Source: Phycisphaerales bacterium UBA4658 (GTDB lineage Bacteria; Planctomycetota; Phycisphaerae; Phycisphaerales; UBA1924). Taken from it: a stretch of 5,658 nt of DNA. The position numbers were made by a program, and so were the translations under genes. The stretch spans positions 26,110 through 31,767 of the forward strand of contig DHLW01000180.1 in NCBI GenBank assembly GCA_002405485.1, in the 5' to 3' direction. Positions 1 through 5,640 of this stretch are shown one piece after another. The notes beneath the pieces were generated by a model, which had not been told where the DNA came from, ran no database searches, and saw nothing but the letters and a program-made list of their open reading frames with translations. Position 1 is the stretch's first letter. Each line of letters begins with the position of its first letter.

Positions 1-1527
1 ACCGGGGCGGTGGCTTTCTCTGAATCCGGGGGCGGACCTGTCGGGCACGCACCGGCCGGGGGCGGCGCGTCGGCGGCCACTTCGATTGTCGATCGTGCCG
101 ACTCTGCGGCCGTGCGGGATGGGGTGTTCACGGATCGCGTGATCGTGCGATGCCGAAGCGCGGCGGCGCAGTCGGAGGTCGTCACTGGCACTTCCGAGCG
201 CTGGGCCAAGCTGGCCAGCGAGTGGCGGGTTGAGGCCGTGACCCCCACGTTTGATCCCGCGCCGAAGAATGTGGCTCTCGCGACGGAGCTTGGCATGGAC
301 CGATTCCTGACCATTCGTGTCCCAGCCGGGACGCGGGTGCAGGAGCTTGCCAGCGAGCTTGCCGATCAGCCGGAGTTGTTCGACCACGTCGAGCTTGACC
401 CGTGCGGGGAGGCGCACACGCCGCCGGTGAATGATCCGCTGTTCGTGGATCAGTGGCATCTGCGCAACACCGGGCAGGTGATCAGCGGCGTTCCCGGCAC
501 CCCGAGCGCGGATATCAAGGCGGTGGAGGCCTGGCAGATCGTCCCGCCGCTCTCCCCAGTCGTGGTCGCCATCATCGACACCGGGGTGAGCCAGAGCCAT
601 CCGGACTTTGCCGGCGTGCTTGTTCCCGGGCGGAGCTTCATCGGGACCGATCCGAATCAGATCGACGACAACACGAACATCTCGCACGGCACGTACTGCG
701 CCGGGATCGCGGGGGCGTCGTGGAACAACGCTTCGGGCGGAACGGGGCTCGGGCCCAACGTCCGGATCATGCCGATCAAGGCGTTGTCCTCGATCCAGGT
801 CGGGTCGCAGTCGACGTGCGCCAACGGCCTGACGTGGGCGGTGGACAACGGGGCCCGGATCGCCTCCATGAGCATCGGCTGGGGCTCGTCATCGGAGTCC
901 GGTCCGCTGGCCACCGCGGTGGCCTATGCCGCGAACAACAACGTGCTGCTGATCTCCAGCGTGGGCAACTCCCCCGGGTCGCCGGTGGGCTTTCCGGCGC
1001 GGTGGGACAAGGTGATCGCCGTCGGCGGCTCGGGACGCGACGACGAGGGGTGGTTGGGTTCGACCACGGGGATCGAGGTCGACATCGTGGCGCCCGCGGA
1101 CAACATTCTGACCACCTGCGACGACAACGCCGGCGGGTTCAACGGCTACTCGCGGCAGTCGGGCACCTCGATGTCGGCGCCGATGGTCGCCGGCGTGGCG
1201 GCCCTGGTGCTGGGCGTGAACCCGTCCATTTCGGCGCAGCAGGTGCGGAGCATCCTGCTTGGGACATCCGACGATCTTGGTGCGCCGGGGGTTGACCCGA
1301 TCTTCGGCTTCGGGCGATTGAACGCCGAGCAGGCGGTGCTCGCGGCGATCGCCACGCTTCCCTGCGGCGCGGACATGAACCGCGACGGGCAGCTCACGAT
1401 CGACGACATCTTCGTGTTCCTGAACCTGTGGTTCACGCAGTTTCCCACGGCGGATTTCGACCGCGACGGGCAGCTCAACGCGGTGGACATCTTCGACTTC
1501 CTCTCCGCGTGGTTCAACGGCTGCTGA
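1..1527 (+). CDS. Secreted subtilisin-like (S8) serine protease with GC-type dockerin tail, 5' partial
   Basis: Probable exported endopeptidase. The frame is open to the window edge; the first possible start is a GTG at position 10 with no ribosome site visible and no signal peptide after it, so the true start is probably upstream. Residues are numbered from that GTG (505 aa). Residues 40-135 look like an S8 prodomain. NDPLFVDQWHLRNTGQ (141-156) is the usual entry to the mature domain. The catalytic set is complete: Asp190 in IIDTG, His226 in SHGTYCAG, oxyanion Asn320 in SVGNS, Ser387 in GTSMSAP. The spacings (36, 94, 67) are close to those of subtilisin BPN' (32, 91, 66). The tail, 452-505, holds two Asp-rich calcium loops (from D455 and D482) framed by Cys452 and terminal Cys505, matching the planctomycete GC-type dockerin. 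Inference: calcium-stabilised, surface-retained or secreted protease. Substrate unknown. Confidence 0.93.
   Translation, partial: TGAVAFSESGGGPVGHAPAGGGASAATSIVDRADSAAVRDGVFTDRVIVRCRSAAAQSEVVTGTSERWAKLASEWRVEAVTPTFDPAPKNVALATELGMDRFLTIRVPAGTRVQELASELADQPELFDHVELDPCGEAHTPPVNDPLFVDQWHLRNTGQVISGVPGTPSADIKAVEAWQIVPPLSPVVVAIIDTGVSQSHPDFAGVLVPGRSFIGTDPNQIDDNTNISHGTYCAGIAGASWNNASGGTGLGPNVRIMPIKALSSIQVGSQSTCANGLTWAVDNGARIASMSIGWGSSSESGPLATAVAYAANNNVLLISSVGNSPGSPVGFPARWDKVIAVGGSGRDDEGWLGSTTGIEVDIVAPADNILTTCDDNAGGFNGYSRQSGTSMSAPMVAGVAALVLGVNPSISAQQVRSILLGTSDDLGAPGVDPIFGFGRLNAEQAVLAAIATLPCGADMNRDGQLTIDDIFVFLNLWFTQFPTADFDRDGQLNAVDIFDFLSAWFNGC
1372..1524 (+). repeat. 81-bp-period tandem duplication encoding two calcium-loop/dockerin units
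   Basis: Two units lie 81 bp (27 codons) apart at the 3' end of the protease gene. Exact matches at that offset include 16 bp (1381-1396 and 1462-1477), 10 bp (1405-1414 and 1486-1495) and 8 bp (1428-1435 and 1509-1516). Unit 1 reads DMNRDGQLTIDDIF and unit 2 DFDRDGQLNAVDIF, each followed by a hydrophobic helix with a conserved Trp-Phe. The Asp/Asn positions 1, 3, 5 and 12 of an EF-hand-like loop are kept in both (D455, N457, D459, D466; D482, D484, D486, D493). The shared nucleotides suggest an internal duplication, or selection on codon use, within a dockerin-type module. Confidence 0.85.
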
Positions 1528-1531
1528 GCCG

Positions 1532-1537
1532 TACGCT
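1532..1537 (+). promoter_or_regulatory. Possible -10 element (TACGCT) before the decarboxylase gene
   Basis: TACGCT lies in the 16-bp gap after the protease stop, with 6 nt between it and the ATG at 1544. That is the usual -10 to transcription-start distance, so a transcript from here would begin at or next to the ATG. The same type of hexamer precedes genes 3 and 4. No -35 box is recognisable and the hexamer keeps only the TAnnnT skeleton, so this call rests on recurrence. Confidence 0.28.
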
Positions 1538-1543
1538 CCATTC

Positions 1544-3046
1544 ATGAGCGAGCACATGTCGCCGGAGGAGTTCCGCGCCGCGGCCCATCGCGTCATCGAC
1601 GCGATCTGCGACTATTGGACGACGATCGAGGATCGCCCCGTGCTCTGCCCCGCTCGGCCGGGTGAGATCGCCGCCAAGCTCCCAGACCGCGCACCGGAGA
1701 TCGGCGAGCCGTGGGAGACGATCCTCGCGGACATCGACCGGGTCGTGCTCCCCGGGATCACGAACTGGCAGTCGCCGAGCTTCTTCGGGTTCTTCCCGGC
1801 CAACGCCTCGTTCCCGGCGATCCTTGGCGATCTGCTCTCCAGCGGGCTGGGCGTGCAGGGAATGCTGTGGGCGACCAGCCCGGCGGCGACCGAGATCGAG
1901 ACGCGCGTGCTGGACTGGCTCGCCGACCTGCTCGGTCTGCCGAAGGCCTTCCGCTCCGACGCGGGCGGGAACAGGGGCGGCGGGGTGATTCACGGGACGG
2001 CGAGCGAGGCGGCGCTGACCGCGCTCGTCGCGGCCCGCAGGCGCGCACGCACTCGGTCGACGGTGATCGGGGCGGCCCAGCAGAGCGATGGGAACGCCTG
2101 CGCGATCTACACGTCGACACAGGCCCACTCGTCGGTTCTCAAGGCCGCGATGATCGCCGGACTCGCCGCCGACGCGAACGACCGATCCCGCGTGCGCCTG
2201 ATCGAGACCGACGCCCGGCACGCGATGCGCGCCGACGCGCTCGAGCGGGGGATGCGCGAAGACGTGCGGCGGGGGCTCATCCCGGCGTTCGTGTGCGCCA
2301 CGGTCGGAACGACCGGATCCACCGCGGTCGATCCGATCGCCGCGATCGGCCCGCTGTGCAGAGAGCTTGGGGCGTGGCTGCACGTGGACGCGGCCTTCAG
2401 CGGCTCGGCGCTGGTGTGCGAGGAGCATCGGTGGATGATCCAGGGCGTCGAGCACGCCGACAGCTTCACCATGAACCCGCACAAGTGGCTGCTGACCAAC
2501 TTCGACTGCTCGTGCTTCTGGACGAGCGATCGCGTCGCGCTCGTGGACGCGCTCTCGGTCACCCCCGAGTACCTGCGCAACCCAGCCAGCAGCTCCGGAG
2601 CAGTGATCGACTATCGCGACTGGCAGATTCCCCTCGGTCGCCGCTTCCGGGCCCTCAAGCTCTGGTTCGTGCTCAGGCACTACGGGGCCGACGGGCTGCG
2701 GGCGTACATTCGCGAGCACGTTCGGCTGGCGGAACTGCTGGAAACCTGGATCCGCGAGGATGACCGGTTCGAGATCGCCGCCCCGCGCACGACTTCGCTT
2801 GTGTGCATCCGCCTGCGCCCCGGGCCGGGCCAGAGCATCCAGATCGCCGACGCCCGGGCCCGGGCGCTGCTTGAGTCGATCAACGCCTCGGGAAAGGCGT
2901 ATCTCACCCACACGACGCTGCCGGAGCCCAGCGGCACGCCGCGATTCGTCCTGCGAATGGCGATCGGTTCGACGCTCACGCGCGAGCGGCACGTGCGCGA
3001 CGCGTGGGACTTGATCCGAGCGTCTCTCGACGGGCTCCGGGCCTGA
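1544..3046 (+). CDS. PLP-dependent aromatic-L-amino-acid decarboxylase (group II)
   Basis: Cytoplasmic enzyme expected to decarboxylate an aromatic amino acid (Trp, Tyr, Phe or DOPA type) to the amine and CO2. The 500-aa length fits the family (human DDC 480 aa). Signatures in order: N-terminal SPEEFR helix; WATSPAATEIE substrate loop; GGGVIHGTASEA (145-156); QAHSSV with PLP-stacking His195; HVDAAFSG with PLP-binding Asp282; NPHKW with Schiff-base Lys314; PEYL with catalytic-loop Tyr343; DYRDWQIPLGRRF (356-368). Keeping this Tyr argues for decarboxylase and against the aldehyde synthase variants, which carry Phe. Lys-Tyr (29) and Lys-Gly365 (51) spacings match, from memory, those of plant tryptophan decarboxylase. 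The start is uncertain: ATG 1544 and in-frame ATG 1556 both lack a strong ribosome site; 1544 is preferred because of the hexamer upstream. Exact substrate cannot be read from sequence. Confidence 0.93.
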   Translation: MSEHMSPEEFRAAAHRVIDAICDYWTTIEDRPVLCPARPGEIAAKLPDRAPEIGEPWETILADIDRVVLPGITNWQSPSFFGFFPANASFPAILGDLLSSGLGVQGMLWATSPAATEIETRVLDWLADLLGLPKAFRSDAGGNRGGGVIHGTASEAALTALVAARRRARTRSTVIGAAQQSDGNACAIYTSTQAHSSVLKAAMIAGLAADANDRSRVRLIETDARHAMRADALERGMREDVRRGLIPAFVCATVGTTGSTAVDPIAAIGPLCRELGAWLHVDAAFSGSALVCEEHRWMIQGVEHADSFTMNPHKWLLTNFDCSCFWTSDRVALVDALSVTPEYLRNPASSSGAVIDYRDWQIPLGRRFRALKLWFVLRHYGADGLRAYIREHVRLAELLETWIREDDRFEIAAPRTTSLVCIRLRPGPGQSIQIADARARALLESINASGKAYLTHTTLPEPSGTPRFVLRMAIGSTLTRERHVRDAWDLIRASLDGLRA

Positions 3047-3047
3047 C

Positions 3048-3061
3048 CCGCCCGCGGGCGG
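3048..3061. other. Perfect 14-bp GC palindrome between decarboxylase and lipoprotein genes
   Basis: CCGCCCGCGGGCGG begins 2 nt after the decarboxylase stop codon and is its own reverse complement. It has no loop and no T-run follows it, so it is a poor intrinsic terminator. It abuts the TATGCT hexamer at 3062. It could be an operator half-site pair, part of a termination structure, or a chance palindrome in GC-rich DNA. Confidence 0.3.
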
Positions 3062-3067
3062 TATGCT
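3062..3067 (+). promoter_or_regulatory. Possible -10 element (TATGCT) placing transcription start at the lipoprotein ATG
   Basis: TATGCT matches 4 of 6 bases of TATAAT and ends 7 nt before the ATG at 3075, so transcription would begin at or beside the start codon. No -35 box and no Shine-Dalgarno are visible in the 28-bp gap. The upstream in-frame ATG at 3063 lies inside this hexamer, which is one reason to prefer the 3075 start. Confidence 0.35.
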
Positions 3068-3074
3068 GTGCCCG

Positions 3075-3770
3075 ATGAGATCGCCTCAACTGCTCCTGTG
3101 CGTGCTGATCGGATCCGTCGGAGCGTCGCTGCTCCAGGGGTGCGCGTCCAGAACCGCGAACGCCCCCCACCCCGACGCGACCGCCGAAACGCCGGCGACA
3201 ATCTCGTCGGCCACGGCTCAACCGGCAAGCTCGGGGAGCTCGGCGGACGTGCCACCCGGGGCCTATGCATCGACCTTTGACGCCGTCCGACAGGAGCTGC
3301 GCGACATCGGCTTCGTGCTCGACCGCGTCGACGCCCAGCTTGGCGTGATCACCACCCTGCCCAAAGGGTCTGGCGGGCTGGCCACCCCGTGGGACCGCGA
3401 GCAGTCGTCGCTCGCCGACGAAGCCGCGGACGCGATGCATCGCGCCCAGCGCATCGTCCGCGTCGAGTTCACGACCGTTGACAGCGCGAGCGGGCAGGTC
3501 GGCGGGGGCGGCGATCTGCGTTCCTTCGGCGGGCCGCTGCGGATGCACGTCAGCGCCGTGCTGCAGCGGGTGAACGTGCCGGGTTGGCGACTGAACACGC
3601 TCGCGGTGCTCAACAGCACCTATGCCCGCGATCCCGCGCTCGACGCCCGCGGCATGGCGACCTATGCCGTGCCCGTCCGCCAGGACGACGAGCTCGCCCG
3701 CTGGCTGACCGACCGCATCGTGGGCCGGGCGTCGGCCTCTGCCGGTGCGTCGGCGGGCGGATCGCGCTGA
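3075..3770 (+). CDS. Predicted lipoprotein of unknown function
   Basis: 231-aa protein with a lipoprotein signal: MRSPQ, a hydrophobic stretch (residues 6-20), then a lipobox-like LLQGC with Cys23 as the lipidation site. Gln at -2 is atypical but L-x-G-C is kept. A Ser/Ala/Thr/Pro-rich linker (about 24-62) follows, then a compact domain starting at AYASTFDAVRQEL (63-75) and GFVLDRVDAQLGVITTLP (79-96), then alternating hydrophobic strands, and an Ala/Ser/Gly-rich tail. The pattern 'helix, G-F-x-x-x-R-x-D, G-x-I-T-T-x-P' resembles small planctomycete envelope lipoproteins and, loosely, helix-grip domains such as BamC; that is an impression, not an assignment. The start at 3075 is preferred to in-frame ATG 3063 because it puts a basic residue next to the hydrophobic segment and clears the TATGCT hexamer. 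No enzymatic motif seen. Confidence 0.8.
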   Translation: MRSPQLLLCVLIGSVGASLLQGCASRTANAPHPDATAETPATISSATAQPASSGSSADVPPGAYASTFDAVRQELRDIGFVLDRVDAQLGVITTLPKGSGGLATPWDREQSSLADEAADAMHRAQRIVRVEFTTVDSASGQVGGGGDLRSFGGPLRMHVSAVLQRVNVPGWRLNTLAVLNSTYARDPALDARGMATYAVPVRQDDELARWLTDRIVGRASASAGASAGGSR

Positions 3771-3780
3771 ACGTTCAATC

Positions 3781-3807
3781 CGGACGCTCCAGATCGCTGG
3801 AGTTCCG
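3781..3807. promoter_or_regulatory. Imperfect inverted repeat between lipoprotein and esterase genes
   Basis: The core is CTCCAG-ATCG-CTGGAG (3787-3802): a 6-bp stem with a 4-nt loop. After a small internal mismatch (CG against T) the arms extend with CGGA (3781-3784) pairing TCCG (3804-3807), giving ten paired positions. It lies 10 nt after the lipoprotein stop and 28 nt before the esterase ATG. No T-run follows, so it is not a standard intrinsic terminator. It could be a rho-independent-like stem with a weak tail, an operator, or a 3' mRNA-stabilising hairpin. Confidence 0.42.
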
Positions 3808-3819
3808 CCGACGACGTGG

Positions 3820-3825
3820 CATGCT
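3820..3825 (+). promoter_or_regulatory. Possible -10 element (CATGCT) before the esterase gene
   Basis: CATGCT ends 10 nt before the ATG at 3836 and shares ATGCT with the element before gene 3. It keeps less of the TATAAT pattern, and the spacing would leave a leader of only a few nucleotides. A weak AGG (3828-3830), 5 nt from the ATG, could serve as a ribosome site. No -35 box recognised. Confidence 0.2.
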
Positions 3826-3835
3826 TCAGGTTCCG

Positions 3836-5554
3836 ATGCTGCGAGTGCTCGCCCGGCTGTTGTGTTCTCTCCTGGACGATCGACTCCGGGTCGGCATCCG
3901 GGCGTTCCTGGCCCTGACGCTGCCGTCGATCGGCGCGGCCGAGCTTCGCGCCCAGCAGGACGTGACCTTCCAGATCAGCTACAGCCAGACCGTGGTCGGG
4001 CAGTCGGTCTTTGTCCTTGGCGACATTCCCGAGCTTGGCGACGGAGACATCCGCAGGGCCATCAAGCTCGAGCCCACCGATTGGCCCTCCTGGCGCGTCG
4101 CGGTGCGCATCCCCGCGGGCACCACATACACCTACAGCTACTACCGGCGCGACGACGGGCCGGGCCGGCTTGGAGATGCCAGCAATCGCCTGCTCATCTC
4201 CGGACCATTCACCGCCAGCACCCCGCCCGCAAGCGGCTCGGGCCTGCCAGCACGCAAGGCGATCCTGCTGCACACCACGCTCGTCGAGCCCACGCTCATG
4301 TGGCGGACGATCACGCCCGCGCCCGGCCCGTTCATCGCCTCGCCGATGCGCGAGATCGGCCCCGGTCGCACCCCCGGCGAACGCCGCTTCGTCGCCCTGG
4401 ACATCGGCGTCGGACAGTCGACCATCGAGTTCTACGTCGTCGGCGGCGGGGGCGGGGGACGCGAACCGGCGGCGGGAACACACTCCACCGCACTCGACGG
4501 CGTGTTCGTGCAGGACTCTCAGCTCTTCGCCTATGTGCCCGCGGCGAGCGTCGCCGACTGGCGGCGGGATTACACCACCAGCTCTCTCCCGGCGATCCAG
4601 TCCCAGTTCCTGTTTGAAGGCGGACAACGCGAGTGGCGCGAGTATCGCGTCATCCTCCCCCGCGGCTATGACCAGCACCCCACACGCCGCTATCCCGTGG
4701 CCTATCTCCACGACGGACAGAACGTCTTCGAGTCCGGCCCCTTTGGCACATGGAACGCCCACACCACCGCCGCCCTGCTCACGCGGCAGGGACAGATGCG
4801 CGAGACCATCCTCGTGGGCGTCGACAACGGACCCAACCGGCTCAGCGACTACGCCGCGCCAGACGCGGGGGGCAACGCGAACAACTACGTGCGCTTCCTG
4901 CGCGAAGAGCTTATGCCGCTCATCAACGCGCGGTATCGCACGCTCACCGACGCGGACAACACCGTCGCCATCGGCTCGTCCATGGGCGGGCAGGTCTCGC
5001 TCTACATGGGCTGGGACCATTCGACCACCTTCCGACGCATCGGCGCCTTCAGCGGGGCCTGGAGCGTCTTCACCTCCGGCTTCTACGACCGCGTCCGCGC
5101 CCAGCAAAGACGCAACATCCTGCTGTACATCGATTCCGGCGACGCAGGCACGGCCAGCGATAACTACTGGCCGACATTCAACCTCCGCGACAACCTCCTG
5201 GACCCGCAGCGGGCTGCGTCCAGCGGCGGTGCGTTCGTGCTCGAGAGCAACCTGAAGCACGTCATCGGCCTGGGCCAGCAGCACAACGAGGCCGCATGGG
5301 CCAGCCGCCTGCCCGACGCCTATCGCTTCCTGCTGCCCGCAAGCGCGGATCAGTCGCTGCTCGTTCTTGCCAACGGCACGGCGTTTGATCTCACGGGTGA
5401 CGGGCAACTCGGGATCGACGATCTGTACGAGCAGTTCGCCACGCCGCGCGATCTGAACCTCGACGGCCAGATCACCCCCGACGACGCGGCGTTTCTGGAA
5501 TGGGCCATCCGCCGCGGCGAGCCGACGAACATCGCCACGCCGCAGCGGCCCTGA
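3836..5554 (+). CDS. Secreted CBM20-like / esterase-D-type alpha/beta-hydrolase with EF-hand (dockerin-like) tail
   Basis: Exported 572-aa protein, probably an esterase directed to a glucan or other surface. Residues 1-39 form a signal sequence (basic patches, hydrophobic 19-35, likely cut after LRA39). Residues 43-125 fit CBM20: VTFQISYSQTVVGQSVFVLG, PELG, W83/W86, and a closing N117-R118. A middle region (about 126-260) contains six glycines (203-208). The hydrolase starts near EYRVILPRGY with YLHDGQNVF (290-298), nucleophile Ser382 in GSSMGG, probable acid Asp433 or Asp436 in YIDSGDAG, and His483 in QQHNEAAW. The tail has two calcium-loop motifs, from D518 (DLTGDGQLGIDD) and D539 (DLNLDGQITPDD). 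Start 3836 is chosen for its weak AGG ribosome site; in-frame ATG 3821 would add five residues. A farther upstream start would overlap the lipoprotein gene. The bond cleaved is unknown. Confidence 0.87.
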   Translation: MLRVLARLLCSLLDDRLRVGIRAFLALTLPSIGAAELRAQQDVTFQISYSQTVVGQSVFVLGDIPELGDGDIRRAIKLEPTDWPSWRVAVRIPAGTTYTYSYYRRDDGPGRLGDASNRLLISGPFTASTPPASGSGLPARKAILLHTTLVEPTLMWRTITPAPGPFIASPMREIGPGRTPGERRFVALDIGVGQSTIEFYVVGGGGGGREPAAGTHSTALDGVFVQDSQLFAYVPAASVADWRRDYTTSSLPAIQSQFLFEGGQREWREYRVILPRGYDQHPTRRYPVAYLHDGQNVFESGPFGTWNAHTTAALLTRQGQMRETILVGVDNGPNRLSDYAAPDAGGNANNYVRFLREELMPLINARYRTLTDADNTVAIGSSMGGQVSLYMGWDHSTTFRRIGAFSGAWSVFTSGFYDRVRAQQRRNILLYIDSGDAGTASDNYWPTFNLRDNLLDPQRAASSGGAFVLESNLKHVIGLGQQHNEAAWASRLPDAYRFLLPASADQSLLVLANGTAFDLTGDGQLGIDDLYEQFATPRDLNLDGQITPDDAAFLEWAIRRGEPTNIATPQRP

Positions 5555-5590
5555 TCCGGGTCGCAAAAAGAGCAGAAACCGTCGTCCAAA

Positions 5591-5604
5591 GCCGCCCCGG
5601 CGGC
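5591..5604 (+). terminator. Weak terminator-like hairpin after the esterase gene
   Basis: GCCGC-CCCG-GCGGC forms a 5-bp GC stem with a 4-nt loop, 36 nt after the esterase stop. The only T-rich tract (CTTTT, near 5621-5625) is too far downstream for a classic intrinsic terminator. It may end the esterase transcript or be incidental in GC-rich DNA. Confidence 0.28.
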
Positions 5605-5630
5605 GTCCTGTTGGTACACCCTTTTGCCAC

Positions 5631-5634
5631 GGAG
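5631..5634 (+). promoter_or_regulatory. Shine-Dalgarno GGAG for the gene beginning at 5641
   Basis: GGAG lies 6 nt from the ATG at 5641, a good ribosome-binding spacing. It is the clearest Shine-Dalgarno in the window and contrasts with the other starts, which have weak or no sites. Confidence 0.55.
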
Positions 5635-5640
5635 ACGCCC

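Noticed and set aside
343..363. Short direct repeat GAGCTTGCC (343-351 and 355-363) in the protease prodomain
   Set aside because: In-frame 12-bp spacing encoding ELASELA within an amphipathic helix; ordinary coding repetition, no sign of mobile or regulatory function.
453..1295. Second + strand frame inside the protease gene
   Set aside because: Arg/Gly-rich shadow translation in another frame of a gene whose own frame carries all S8 catalytic motifs.
1514..2992. Long open frame (492 codons) on the - strand across the decarboxylase gene
   Set aside because: Its protein is low-complexity Arg/Ala/Gly/Pro-rich with no recognisable domain, while the + strand frame encodes a complete family member. 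Long antisense frames are expected in high-GC coding DNA.
3584..3835. Longer N-terminus for the esterase starting inside the lipoprotein gene
   Set aside because: It would overlap the lipoprotein by nearly 190 bases, the added residues are Arg-rich shadow sequence, and it would bury the signal peptide.
3662..5566. Very long open frame (634 codons) on the - strand across the esterase gene
   Set aside because: Same reason: compositionally biased and without domain signatures, opposite a + strand protein with CBM20, triad and calcium-loop motifs.
5563..5577. A-rich tract after the esterase gene as a terminator for leftward transcription
   Set aside because: On the - strand it is T-rich, but the only hairpin nearby is separated from the T-run by about 20 nt and no - strand gene is present to terminate.
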